Shown: positions 55,803-64,000 of the stretch, piece by piece
How positions within the stretch are numbered: the first letter of the stretch is position 1
Layout: every line of letters begins with the position of its first letter
Assembly: GCA_951813325.1 (NCBI GenBank)
Contig: OX638350.1
Coordinates: forward strand, 2,523,954 to 2,587,953
Source of the DNA: an uncultured Acidimicrobiales bacterium
GTDB taxonomy: Bacteria; Actinomycetota; Acidimicrobiia; Acidimicrobiales; Bin134
Length of the DNA: 64,000 nt
Reading direction: 5' to 3'
Position numbers and translations under genes: made by a program
Notes under the pieces: generated by a model
Told to the model about the DNA's origin: nothing
What the model saw: the letters and a program-made list of their open reading frames with translations, nothing else
Databases searched by the model: none

Positions 55803-56939
55803 ATCCCAGATTCGGAAGGTGTGCCGGGGCGCACCGTGGAAGCAGAGTGGAACGGACGACCGGTACAGACATGGGTCCCAGCCCCCCTGCGGGAGCGTCG
55901 CTTCAACTTGTCAATATCAACCGCACGAGCTGGGGAACGGGCCTGCGCCGCTTTGCGGCTCGCCGATGCCCGATTGCCCCCCCACTGGGAGCCCCTAGCC
56001 CGCCTCCTTCTGCGCAACGAGGGAGTGGCGTCGTCTGGCATCGAAGGGCTGCGCGAACCCATCGAGTCTGTACTGATCGCCGGGCGAACCGGCCTGGGGG
56101 GCACCGCGGGCTGGGTTGCCGACAATCTGGTGGTAATCGATTGGGCGCTAGACACTGCCCACGAGCCCCTCGCGGTCAACACCCTGCACCGCTGGCACCG
56201 ACAGCTCATGCAACACGGAACACTTTCCCCCGAGATGATCGGAGTGTTCCGCCCGGCACTGGGATGGGTAGGCGGCAGTTCACCGCTCGACGCGTCCTAC
56301 ATTCCCCCGCCGCCTTCGGAAATACCACGGCTAACTGACGATCTGATCGCTTTCGCCAACGACAACCCCGAAGACCTAGACCCGGTATCTCACGCCGCGT
56401 TGATCCACGCCCAATTCGAGGCCATCCATCCCTATGGCGATGGCAACGGACGCCTCGGGCGGGTGCTGATCAGCCGAACGCTTCGACGTTGGGGGGTGGC
56501 CTCCCGAGCCACCGTCCCCATCAGCATGGCCATTGCCCGAGATCTCGGCGGCTACCTCGCCGGCCTTCGCCTCTTCGAGCAGGGAATGATCGACCCGTGG
56601 GTCACATGGTTCGCGGAGATCGCCGAGAGGGCCGCGTCAACAACCAATCAGATCATCGACCAGGCCGCCACCCTCATGGCCCGATGGGGGGAGGCAACCC
56701 TCGGGCTGCGATCCGACCACTCAGCACATGCCCTGCTCCCTCACCTGCCCGCCCACCCCCTACTCAGCGCGGGGGACGTCGCCGATCTTCTCGGCATCAG
56801 CGAACGCAGCGCCCGCACCGCCCTGGCTGCACTCGCCGACTTCGAAATCCTGTCCCCCGTCGAACTAGATACCCTCAGTCCAGGCCGCAACCGCCACTGG
56901 TTCGCCGCCACCGCCCTGCTCAACCTCTGGCGTGCATGA
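55800..56939 (+). CDS. Fic-family protein with C-terminal winged-helix domain
   Basis: 379 residues. N-terminal inhibitory helix SSGIEG (78-83, fitting [S/T]xxxE[G/N] with Glu82), Fic core motif HPYGDGNGRLGR (210-221; catalytic His210, phosphate-binding Asn216 and Arg218/221), and a C-terminal wHTH (SAGDVADLLGISERSARTAL) that probably binds DNA. Fic enzymes transfer AMP or another nucleotide part to proteins; the inhibitory Glu keeps this class quiet until released. The operator array upstream suggests self-control of transcription. No separate antitoxin gene is seen. Confidence 0.9.
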   Translation: MIPDSEGVPGRTVEAEWNGRPVQTWVPAPLRERRFNLSISTARAGERACAALRLADARLPPHWEPLARLLLRNEGVASSGIEGLREPIESVLIAGRTGLGGTAGWVADNLVVIDWALDTAHEPLAVNTLHRWHRQLMQHGTLSPEMIGVFRPALGWVGGSSPLDASYIPPPPSEIPRLTDDLIAFANDNPEDLDPVSHAALIHAQFEAIHPYGDGNGRLGRVLISRTLRRWGVASRATVPISMAIARDLGGYLAGLRLFEQGMIDPWVTWFAEIAERAASTTNQIIDQAATLMARWGEATLGLRSDHSAHALLPHLPAHPLLSAGDVADLLGISERSARTALAALADFEILSPVELDTLSPGRNRHWFAATALLNLWRA

Positions 56940-57180
56940 AACGAACGGGTACCCATAGGCCTTCTCGCCCATGGCTCCTGCGTTGAATCGAGACACGAAT
57001 TACCCGCTGACCCATCTGTGGGATCGGAAAAGAAGTCGTAGGAGACCCTGCCTCCGCCAAACCACCTCGGCGCTTTACCTGCGGAACTAGGAATCCTCCG
57101 TCAGAACCTCCTTGACTCGTACAATTTAACAGACTCTGGCTGCTTGCAACCGGAGAACCCGATCTAAAAGGACCACGACC

Positions 57181-58158
57181 ATGACCAGACATCTGCCCTG
57201 GTGCCGTTCTGCTGCGCTGGCCGCTGTTTTACTCGCGTTTGGGGCAGTTGGCTCCTCAGCAGGCGGACAAGCCCCCGATGAGCGGGATGCAGTGATCGCC
57301 CGTCAGCAAATGCTCATCACTGACCAACAGACCTTGATCGTGGCCCAAGAAGCACTGCTGAACGACTACCGATGCCTGTTTGCTATCGACACTCAGCTGG
57401 TTCCCAACGGCTGCCCCGAACAAACCCGGCCCACGCCCACCGCTGCGCCCACCCCGACTCCAACGGGTACGGCCACACCAACCCCAACGGCAACGGCCAC
57501 ACCAACCCCAACAGCCACTTCGACTCCAACCCCTGAAGACCAGACCGGTGACCCGGCAATCCCCGACGGCACCACCGAGGAGCAGTGGGAGCAACTCCGC
57601 CAGTGCAACGCCAACGGCAACTACCAGCACGCCAACCCCAACGGAGTCAATGTCGGCGCCTACGAGTTCAGACGAACCAGCTGGGACGACCTCGCCCGCC
57701 GCCACTATCCCCATCTGGAGGGTGTGAACCCCCGCGACGCCGCCCCCGCAGACCAAGACCGCATGGCCTACGCCCTCTATGAAGAGCGGGGATGGGCACC
57801 GTGGCCGGCCTGCGACCCGTCTCGGCCAACGCCCTTGCCAGAAGACACCACTCCGGCGGACTCAACCGAATTCCCCGCGATCCCCGCAGGCACCACACAG
57901 GCGCAGTGGGACCATCTCATCCAATGCGAGTCGGGCGGCAACTACCGGGCCTACAATCCCGCTGGGCCATACCTGGGCGCCTTCCAATTCCTCCAGAGCA
58001 CCTGGAACGGCGTGGCCCGCCGCCACTATCCGAACCTAGACGGAATCAACCCCCGCGACGCCGCCCCCGCCGACCAACACCGCATGGCCCATGCCCTCTA
58101 CGGCGAATCGGGATGGGGACCGTGGCCGGCCTGCACCGCGCCATTCCGGTCGTCCTAG
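57181..58158 (+). CDS. Secreted protein with two Rpf/transglycosylase-like domains, one degenerate
   Basis: 325 residues. Signal peptide (1-30), helical module ending in NDYRCLFAID (about 34-70), a Thr/Pro linker (83-118), then two similar domains (130-211 and 236-318) with the order 'GTT..QW..L..C', 'GAY/GAF', 'W...ARRHYP', 'NPRDAAPADQ.RMA.ALY', 'GW.PWPAC'. Domain 2 has CESGGNY with Glu250 at the expected catalytic position of resuscitation-promoting-factor-like muralytic enzymes. Domain 1 has CNANGNY, Asn143 in its place, so it probably only binds. It would act on peptidoglycan at the cell surface. The 241-bp gap before the gene (56940-57180) holds nothing else I recognise. Confidence 0.85.
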   Translation: MTRHLPWCRSAALAAVLLAFGAVGSSAGGQAPDERDAVIARQQMLITDQQTLIVAQEALLNDYRCLFAIDTQLVPNGCPEQTRPTPTAAPTPTPTGTATPTPTATATPTPTATSTPTPEDQTGDPAIPDGTTEEQWEQLRQCNANGNYQHANPNGVNVGAYEFRRTSWDDLARRHYPHLEGVNPRDAAPADQDRMAYALYEERGWAPWPACDPSRPTPLPEDTTPADSTEFPAIPAGTTQAQWDHLIQCESGGNYRAYNPAGPYLGAFQFLQSTWNGVARRHYPNLDGINPRDAAPADQHRMAHALYGESGWGPWPACTAPFRSS

Positions 58159-58238
58159 CCGGGCGGTGACCCCACCTGCTCTGGCCCCGCCATCAACCGA
58201 TACCATCGTCTCGCTCGAGCCGTGAAGGGAGACAGCGA

Positions 58239-59186
58239 ATGCGAGGTATGAGAATCGGGGCCATGGCGGCCGAGGGCACGGGTGATCCGCCGGTTCCGGG
58301 TATGAGCGGGCCACCCGGGTTGGACGAGATCGTCGAGAACGTCCAGCGATTCGAGGCGCTGGGCCTGGACACAGCGTGGATCGCCAACATCGAGATCGAT
58401 GCGGTCACCGCCTCGGCGGTGGCGGGCACCGCCACCAGCCGCATTGAGATCGCCACCGGGGTGACCCCCACCCCCATGCGCCACCCCTTCGCCCTGGCCC
58501 AGCAGGCCGCCACTGCCCAGGCCGCCTGCGGCGGGCGCTTCACCCTGGGCGTCGGCCTGTGCCACCGGGGAATGGTGGAGAACCTGATGGGCCTGTCCTA
58601 CGCCCGCCCGGCCCGCCAAATGAAGGAGTACTTGGAGATCACCGGGCCGATGCTCCAAGGCCAAGCCATGAGCTACCAGGGCGACGTCTACACCACCCGG
58701 TGGCGGGGCCTCTCGCATGCGCCCACCACCGAGATCATCGTGGCCGCCATGGGGCCGATCATGCTGGGCCACGCCGGCCGCCTGGCCCGCGGCACCTTCG
58801 TGTGGGCCACCGGCCCCAACACGCTGGCCGACTACGTGGTGCCCACCATCGGCGCCGCCGCCAACGAAGCCGGGCGTCCCGAGCCGAGAGTGGCCGCCGG
58901 TTTCCCGATCTCCGTGACCGACAGCGCCGAAGCCGGCTATGAGGCCGCGGCCCGGACGTTCGCCCACTACAAGGACATCCCCTCCTACCGGGGCATGCTC
59001 GACCGGGAGGGCAAGCCCGGTGTGGAAGACCTGGCTATCACCGGAGACGAGGCCGCGGTGTCCGCCCAGCTGGAGGTCGTCCGCGATGCCGGGGTCACCG
59101 ACCTCGTGGCCTTCGTCTACGACACCGACGAACGATCCCGGTCCCGCACCGAAGCCCTGCTGGGCGCTCTTTCCGGCGAGAGCTGA
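58239..59186 (+). CDS. LLM-class F420-dependent oxidoreductase
   Basis: 315 residues; GAAGGGAG precedes ATG 58239. Luciferase-like barrel with 'RFEALGLDTAWIANIEIDAVTASAVAG', 'IEIATGVTPTPMRHPFALAQQAATAQAACGGRFTLGVGLCHRGMVE' (in two blocks) and 'EIIVAAMGPIMLGHAGRLARGTFVWATGP'. These are typical of actinobacterial TIGR03564-like F420-dependent members as far as I can recall. Substrate unknown. It is distinct from the enzymes at 2052 and 8611. It converges with the amidohydrolase operon. Confidence 0.86.
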   Translation: MRGMRIGAMAAEGTGDPPVPGMSGPPGLDEIVENVQRFEALGLDTAWIANIEIDAVTASAVAGTATSRIEIATGVTPTPMRHPFALAQQAATAQAACGGRFTLGVGLCHRGMVENLMGLSYARPARQMKEYLEITGPMLQGQAMSYQGDVYTTRWRGLSHAPTTEIIVAAMGPIMLGHAGRLARGTFVWATGPNTLADYVVPTIGAAANEAGRPEPRVAAGFPISVTDSAEAGYEAAARTFAHYKDIPSYRGMLDREGKPGVEDLAITGDEAAVSAQLEVVRDAGVTDLVAFVYDTDERSRSRTEALLGALSGES

Positions 59187-59188
59187 GA

Positions 59189-59461
59189 CTACTCCGAGAC
59201 AAGCAGGGGGATATAGGGCTCAGGGTTGCCGATCCACCGCAGATCCCGCAGCTCATCGGCGCTCCGCAACCCCGACAGCGCAGCGCGAAGCTCGTCGAGG
59301 GGCGCTTCGAGCGTGGCCGCCGGGGGCATCCGGTCGGCTACTCCCACGATCCGGGTGTCGTCGCCGAATCGCAGCACCAGTCCTCGAAGCCCGGCCTCGG
59401 CGATGCGCTGGCCCAGTTCGGCGGCCAACTCCTCGAATTCCGGGCTCACCGCGGCCGACAT
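59189..59461 (-). CDS. Small hypothetical protein downstream of amidohydrolase
   Basis: 90 residues from ATG 59461, 17 bases after the stop of the amidohydrolase on the same strand. 'SPEFEELAAELGQRIAEAGLRGLVLRFGDDTRIVGV' suggests a small helix-strand fold; there is no signal peptide and no known motif. Position and strand indicate the last gene of the P450-amidohydrolase operon. I do not recognise the family. Confidence 0.55.
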   Translation of the reverse strand: MSAAVSPEFEELAAELGQRIAEAGLRGLVLRFGDDTRIVGVADRMPPAATLEAPLDELRAALSGLRSADELRDLRWIGNPEPYIPLLVSE

Positions 59462-59478
59462 GCCGCCGCCTGCCTCGC

Positions 59479-60708
59479 TCAGCCCCGCAGCTGGGCGGCG
59501 GTGGGCAATTCCAAGCCCAGCATCCGGATGGCGTTGTCCCGGCAGATGGCGTCCACCTCGGCCTGGGTCAGATGCCCCATCTGCGAGGCCAGCAGCTCCT
59601 TGGAGTGCGGCCACGTGGAATCGGAGTGGGGGTAGTCGGTCTCGGTGGTGATGGCCTCCAATCCGATGGCGTCGATGTTGGCCAGCCCCACCTTGTCGTC
59701 GAAGAAGCACACAAACACGTGGTCTCGGAAGTAGGTGGACGGCGGCTCGGGAACCTTGTCGGCAACCCCGCCCCAGGCGGCGTTCTCCTTCCACACCACG
59801 TCCACCCGGTCCAAGATGTAGGGCAGCCAGCCCATCTGACCCTCTGAGTAGGCCACCTTGAGGCCGGGGTAGCGCACGAACACCCCCGACATCAGAAAGT
59901 CCACCAGGGAGTAGGTTGCGTTGGAGTGGACCAGCGCCGAGCCCACCGCGCCGGGAGCGTCGGCCGAGGTGGACACCATCTTCGAGGACGACCCGATGTG
60001 CATGCACACCACGGTGGCCGTCTCCTCGCAGGCGGCGAAAAACGGATCCCAGTACCCGGAGTGGATTGAGGGCAGGCCCAGGTTGGGCGGTATCTCCGAG
60101 AAACACACCGCCCGCACACCCCGCTCGGCGTTGCGCCGGACCTCGGCCGCAGCCAGCTGCACATCCCACAGCGGAATGAGGCACAGCGGGATCAACCGCC
60201 CGTTTGAAGGGCCGCACCACTCGTCCACCATCCAATCGTTGTAGGCCTGCACGCACAAAAGGGCCAAGTCCATGTCAGAGGCCTCGGCGAAGGCCTGCCC
60301 GCAGAATCGGGGGAACGACGGAAAGCACAGCGAGGCATCCACGTGGCCCATGTCCATGTCGGCCAACCGAGGCGCCACCTGCCAGGCGCCGGGCTGCATC
60401 TCCTCGAAGGTGATGCCCACCATCTGGAGCTGGTCCCGGGGGAAGGCCACCGCCGAGTGGGTGCGGACCATCGGATAGTGGAGATCCTCGTAGTACCACC
60501 ACGCGGTGGGCCGGCCTGTGCCCTCGGTCCATGAGAACACGCCCCCCGCGTAGGAGATCTCGGCCGGGGCGGTCACCACCCGGGGGCCGATGTCGGCGTA
60601 GCGGGCCGGCAGCCGCGACTGCCACACGTGAGGCGGCTCGATCACATGGTCGTCCACCGAGATGATGGGCGGGATCTCAATGGCCGATTCGACCGCTGCC
60701 GCACCCAC
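59479..60708 (-). CDS. Amidohydrolase-family protein (paralog 2 of 3)
   Basis: 409 residues from GTG 60708, overlapping the P450 stop by one base (TAGTG). 'ISVDDHVIEPPHVWQSRLPARYADIGPRVV', 'VDASLCFPSFPRFCGQAF', VVCMHIGSSSKMVS and TETDYPHSDSTWPHS match the blocks of the protein at 12674 almost one for one. Probably a metal-dependent hydrolase or decarboxylase. Direct coupling to a P450 suggests consecutive steps on one substrate. Confidence 0.87.
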   Translation of the reverse strand: MGAAAVESAIEIPPIISVDDHVIEPPHVWQSRLPARYADIGPRVVTAPAEISYAGGVFSWTEGTGRPTAWWYYEDLHYPMVRTHSAVAFPRDQLQMVGITFEEMQPGAWQVAPRLADMDMGHVDASLCFPSFPRFCGQAFAEASDMDLALLCVQAYNDWMVDEWCGPSNGRLIPLCLIPLWDVQLAAAEVRRNAERGVRAVCFSEIPPNLGLPSIHSGYWDPFFAACEETATVVCMHIGSSSKMVSTSADAPGAVGSALVHSNATYSLVDFLMSGVFVRYPGLKVAYSEGQMGWLPYILDRVDVVWKENAAWGGVADKVPEPPSTYFRDHVFVCFFDDKVGLANIDAIGLEAITTETDYPHSDSTWPHSKELLASQMGHLTQAEVDAICRDNAIRMLGLELPTAAQLRG

Positions 60709-61943
60709 TACTGCACCGTGACCGGAAACATCCCCAATGCGCCGTCGCCCTCGGGCTCGCTGCGAGCGAACTCCACATACAGCCCCTCCAGGCCCCGGGT
60801 GAACGCGCCCGGGCGGAACCGGGGCTCATAGAAAGGCTCCATCCTCATGTCGGGCAACCGCCGGGTGATCTCCTCGAACATGATCTTCAGCTCCAGCCGG
60901 GCCAGCGAGGCGCCGAGACAGAAATGGGTGCCGAAGCCGAATGAAAGGTGATGGCGGGCGTCGCGCCGCACGGCCAGCTGGTCGGGGTTCTCGAAAGCCC
61001 TCGGATCGCGGTTGGCCGAGGCGTACATGAGCAGCACCTCATCGCCCACGTTGAGGGTATTGCCGTGCAGCTCGTGGGTGGAGGTCACCGTGCGGCGCAT
61101 GTTCAAGACGGGCGACACATAGCGGATGAACTCCTCCACCGCGGTCTCGCCGATCACCTCAGGCTCGTCGATGAGGACTTGGCGCTGGTCGGGGTTCTCC
61201 ATCAGCGCCAGACAGGTGGTGCCGATCACGGTACGGGTGGTCTCAGCCCCGCCGTCCAGCACCAAGAGCACCTCGTGCATGATGTCCTCGTCGCTCAGCG
61301 GCTGGCCGTCCAGTTCTTTGTGGGCCCACATGGAGATGAGGTCGTCTTGGGGGTCGGCCTTGCGCTTTTGAATCAGCTCGTAGGTCACGCCGGCCCACTC
61401 CTCGATGGCCCGCTCGCCCTGCACGGTGTGGAAGGCGGGACCGCCGCCGCCCTGCATGGTGGCCTCCGACCAGTACATGACCCGGGACCACATCTCAGGG
61501 GGATAGCCCAGCTTCTCGCCGATCATGTAGGCCGGCAGCGGGGCGGCCAGGTCGTAGACCACGTCGCACCATCCTCGGGGGGCAACCCGGTCGACGAGCT
61601 CGGTGACCACCGCCCGGATCTTGTCCTCCAGCTTGCGCACCGCCCGAGGGGTGAACTCCCGGGCCACCAGCATCCGCTGGCGCTGGTGGTCGGGGTCGTC
61701 CATGTTGATCATGGAGTCCGCCATCTCGATCTTGGGGCGGCTGCCGGAGGCCGAGCTGTACAGGTCGGTGTTCTTCTCCACCGCCAGCACATCGGCGTGG
61801 CGGGACACTCCCCAGATCTCGTTCTTGGCGTCCCAATACAACGGATGATTTTCCCGCAGCCAGGCATAAACCGGCCCGGCATCGTGGGCGTACATGTAAC
61901 CGTCCAGCAGATCGACGGTCTGGTCAAGCTCAGCAATCGTCAT
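60708..61943 (-). CDS. Cytochrome P450
   Basis: 411 residues. I-helix 'LLVLDGGAETTRTVIGTTCL' (G-A-E-T-T), ExxR in 'EEFIRYVSPVLNMRRTV', heme loop FGFGTHFCLGASLARLELK with the Cys ligand. N-terminal 'DLLDGYMYAHDAGPVYAWLRENHPLYWD' is of the CYP125/CYP142-like steroid-type region, but specificity cannot be fixed. First gene of the operon P450, amidohydrolase, small protein. Confidence 0.9.
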   Translation of the reverse strand: MTIAELDQTVDLLDGYMYAHDAGPVYAWLRENHPLYWDAKNEIWGVSRHADVLAVEKNTDLYSSASGSRPKIEMADSMINMDDPDHQRQRMLVAREFTPRAVRKLEDKIRAVVTELVDRVAPRGWCDVVYDLAAPLPAYMIGEKLGYPPEMWSRVMYWSEATMQGGGGPAFHTVQGERAIEEWAGVTYELIQKRKADPQDDLISMWAHKELDGQPLSDEDIMHEVLLVLDGGAETTRTVIGTTCLALMENPDQRQVLIDEPEVIGETAVEEFIRYVSPVLNMRRTVTSTHELHGNTLNVGDEVLLMYASANRDPRAFENPDQLAVRRDARHHLSFGFGTHFCLGASLARLELKIMFEEITRRLPDMRMEPFYEPRFRPGAFTRGLEGLYVEFARSEPEGDGALGMFPVTVQ

Positions 61944-61982
61944 GAGCAGGGAGGATAGCGGCCCGCTGTCGGCCAGTCTTTT

Positions 61983-62567
61983 TCAGCGGGCAGCGAAGTT
62001 CTGGGCCGCGAATTCCCAATTGACCAAATGGTCTAAGAACGCCTCCACATAGGCGGCTCGAGCGTTCTGGTAGTCGAGGTAGTAGGCGTGCTCCCACACA
62101 TCCACCACCAGCAGGGCCCGCCGGCCGTGCCGCAGCGGCAGATCGGCGTTGGCTGTCTGCATGATGTCGAGGCCGTTGTCGTCGGCCACCAGCCAGGTCC
62201 AGCCCGAGCCGAACAGCCCCACCGCGGCATCGGCAAACTTGCGGCGGAACTCATCGATTGAACCGAATGCCGCGGCGATGGCCTCCCGAAGCCCACCCGA
62301 TGGAGAGCCGCCCCCGTCCGGGCTCATCGACCGCCAGTAAAAGGTGTGGTTCCAGATCTGGGCCGCGTTGTTGAAGATTGGGCCCTCGGCCCCTTGCGCC
62401 GCCGCGTCCAACTCGGCACCCTCCCATTGGGTGCCGGCGGTCAAACGGTTGAGATTGGCCACGTACCCGGCGTGGTGGCGGTCGTAGTGGAAGCTCAGGG
62501 TGTCCGCGCTCACGTAGGGCTCGAGCGCGCGTTGGCTGTAGGGAAGGGGGGGAAGCTCAAACGCCAT
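61983..62567 (-). CDS. Superoxide dismutase, Fe/Mn type
   Basis: ATG 62567 gives 194 residues, the family norm; the open frame upstream is unrelated. Metal ligands: His27 in SFHYDRHH, His74 in IWNHTFYW, Asp156 and His160 in DVWEHAYYLDY. 'AAQIWNHTFYW' with 'LFGSGWTWLV' resembles iron-type enzymes. Cytoplasmic, no signal. It stands alone between the P450 operon and an amidohydrolase, fitting the oxygenase-rich setting. Confidence 0.93.
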   Translation of the reverse strand: MAFELPPLPYSQRALEPYVSADTLSFHYDRHHAGYVANLNRLTAGTQWEGAELDAAAQGAEGPIFNNAAQIWNHTFYWRSMSPDGGGSPSGGLREAIAAAFGSIDEFRRKFADAAVGLFGSGWTWLVADDNGLDIMQTANADLPLRHGRRALLVVDVWEHAYYLDYQNARAAYVEAFLDHLVNWEFAAQNFAAR

Positions 62568-62707
62568 AACCGGGTAACACGGTACCGGCAAAGAAATCGG
62601 GATTGATAGCCGTAAACATCCGAAACGGGTTGTCGAACACGAAGGCCCGGAAGTCCCCGCCGAATCGGAGCACTTCTGTCTCCGTGTCACAGCAACGAGG
62701 CGGCCCG

Positions 62708-63928
62708 CTAGGGGAGGCAGACGTCGGGCAGCGGGTGGCGGAACAGACGAGCCGCGTTCTCGTGGGTCAGCTTGCGGATCACATCGTCGCTCAGGTGCCC
62801 CAGTTTCGACTCCAGGGTGTCCTGGCACTCGGGCCAGGTGGAGTCGGCATGGGGATAGTCGGTCTCCACCATGGTGTTGTCCAGATTGAGAGCGATCACC
62901 GCGTCTATGGACGACGGGTCGTTGATGGTGCAGTAGTAGAAGTTCCGCAAAAGCACCTCGTGGGGGCCGATCTCGGTCCCGCCGGGCCATATGTCGCGGC
63001 CGTGACCCGAGATCTCTATCTGGTGCTTGAGCCGGTCGTACATGATGGGCAGCCAGCCGCACCCTCCCTCCGACATGGCGATCTTGATGTTGGGATATCG
63101 CACCGGAATGCCAGACCACACCCAATCGGCCGCCGCCATGTAGGCGTGCATCTGGAACATGGTGGCTCCCACTCCCAGCGGCGGGCCGCCGGGGTCTTTG
63201 GGCATGATGTGGCCTGACGATGCCACATGAAGGCAGATCACCGTGTCGGTCTCCTCGCATGCCTGCCACACCGGGTCCCACCAGTCGCTGTGGATGGAAG
63301 CCAATCCCAGGTTATGGGGAATCTCGGGCAGGGTGACGGCCACAAAGCCCCGCTCGGCGTTGCGCCGGATCTCAGCCGCAGCCAGATCGGCGTCTTTGAG
63401 CCACGTGATCCCCATGGGGATGATGCGCTCCGGGTATGAGCCCCACCACTCCTCGTACACCCAGTCGTTGAACGCCCTGGTGACCGCCAGGCCCAGTTCG
63501 GGATCAGAGCAGTCGGAGTAGACCCGACCGCAGAATCCGGTGATCTGGCTGGGGAAGCAGATCGACGCCCAGATGCCGCCAAGCTCCATGTCATGGATGC
63601 GGGCCTTGATATCCCAGGATCCTCGACGCATGTCGGAAAAGCGGGCTGGCTCTATGGTGAAGTCATTGCGGTCGGCCCGGCCTACCAGGGCGTTCAGACC
63701 AAGCTGGGCATAGATCTGCCCGTCGAATTCCCAGTGCTGGCCACCGTCGTCGCCTTCGACAACCCTCGGGGCCCGATCAGCGAAGCGGCTCGGCATCCGG
63801 CCTTCGAACAGCCAGGGAGGCTCCACAAGATGGTCGTCAACCGAAATGAGCGTATAACGAATGTGCTGAGGCTCGGGGTCGGGAAGCAGCCGATCACTGG
63901 GCCTCTCGTGAATGTCGACGATGGTCAT
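62708..63928 (-). CDS. Amidohydrolase-family protein (paralog 3 of 3)
   Basis: 406 residues. 'ISVDDHLVEPPWLFEGRMPSRF', 'WASICFPSQITGFCGRVY', 'RAFNDWVYEEWWG', VICLHVASSGHIM and VETDYPHADSTWPEC are the same blocks as at 12674 and 59479, but with more substitutions. It has a His-rich pocket like the others and no signal peptide. Likely a metal-dependent hydrolase or decarboxylase of an aromatic or amide compound. The last 72 bases of the window show no further gene. Confidence 0.87.
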   Translation of the reverse strand: MTIVDIHERPSDRLLPDPEPQHIRYTLISVDDHLVEPPWLFEGRMPSRFADRAPRVVEGDDGGQHWEFDGQIYAQLGLNALVGRADRNDFTIEPARFSDMRRGSWDIKARIHDMELGGIWASICFPSQITGFCGRVYSDCSDPELGLAVTRAFNDWVYEEWWGSYPERIIPMGITWLKDADLAAAEIRRNAERGFVAVTLPEIPHNLGLASIHSDWWDPVWQACEETDTVICLHVASSGHIMPKDPGGPPLGVGATMFQMHAYMAAADWVWSGIPVRYPNIKIAMSEGGCGWLPIMYDRLKHQIEISGHGRDIWPGGTEIGPHEVLLRNFYYCTINDPSSIDAVIALNLDNTMVETDYPHADSTWPECQDTLESKLGHLSDDVIRKLTHENAARLFRHPLPDVCLP

Positions 63929-64000
63929 GGCCGAAGCCTAGTGACCATCGTGAATGCCCGGCCTTTTCAACCCCAGTTTTGTGGGCGGACAGCGGCGACT

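Noticed and set aside
57421..57535. Repeated ACNCCNAC-like DNA in the Rpf-like gene
   Set aside because: It encodes the Thr/Pro linker; this is ordinary low-complexity coding DNA rather than a separate repeat element.

Overview
The window is GC-rich and densely coded on both strands, with ATGA-type start/stop overlaps, GTG and TTG starts, and an unusual load of oxidative and catabolic enzymes. These include three luciferase-like (LLM, probably F420-dependent) oxidoreductases, two P450s, four amidohydrolases of one superfamily, three molybdenum-hydroxylase large subunits, hydantoinase, D-aminoacylase, short-chain dehydrogenases (SDRs), cupins and a branched-chain-type ABC importer. This is an actinobacterial profile. 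An uncultured, probably marine or host-associated member of the Acidimicrobiia is my best guess, by inference only; no rRNA or tRNA gene was seen.

Layout. 0-3.1 kb: the 5' end of a possible globin gene, sixA-like phosphatase, rmuC and an LLM oxidoreductase. 3.1-7.3 kb: a lower-GC accessory patch with a stop-interrupted GNAT gene, a carrier-protein-like gene, a lipoprotein, a broken secreted protein, an XRE regulator, an IS remnant and a short secreted protein. 7.3-14 kb: a hydrolase/LLM/cupin operon, amidohydrolases, a MazF-type toxin-antitoxin pair and a flavodoxin. 13.9-17.5 kb: two identical 168-bp MITE-like elements in opposite orientation enclose a molybdenum-hydroxylase subunit and an esterase. 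17.5-27.5 kb: cupin, MFS remnant, D-aminoacylase, UDP-galactopyranose mutase, fused hydantoinase/oxoprolinase, [2Fe-2S] subunit, SDR and PAC2 protein. 27.6-29.2 kb: a UGSC-family gene with an in-frame UGA and a SECIS-like hairpin, in an operon with a larger partner. 30-37.5 kb: a complete liv-type ABC transporter followed by a P450. 37.5-42.3 kb: a form I aerobic CO dehydrogenase operon (coxMSL) plus an XdhC-YHS protein. 42.3-44.7 kb: NYN and Dyp-peroxidase genes, with a degenerate second copy on the far side of a toxin-antitoxin module. 44.7-49.7 kb: acyl-CoA metabolism, ROK kinase and aquaporin. 50-64 kb: a third molybdenum hydroxylase, cupin, TauD-type dioxygenase, ABC-F protein, Fic protein with an elaborate operator, a two-domain Rpf-like secreted protein, LLM oxidoreductase, amidohydrolases, P450 and superoxide dismutase.

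How the genes may work together. The liv importer with a P450 immediately downstream, the LLM/cupin/hydrolase operon and the amidohydrolase-P450 pair all look like parts of scavenging pathways for aromatic or amide-containing organic compounds. CO dehydrogenase could supply supplementary energy. The most striking single observation is the UGSC gene: read normally it is two fragments, but with UGA as selenocysteine it is one 176-residue protein, with a hairpin placed and shaped like a bacterial SECIS. The second is the perfect inverted pair of short CTAG-bounded elements, each adjoining or supplying the stop codon of a neighbouring gene.
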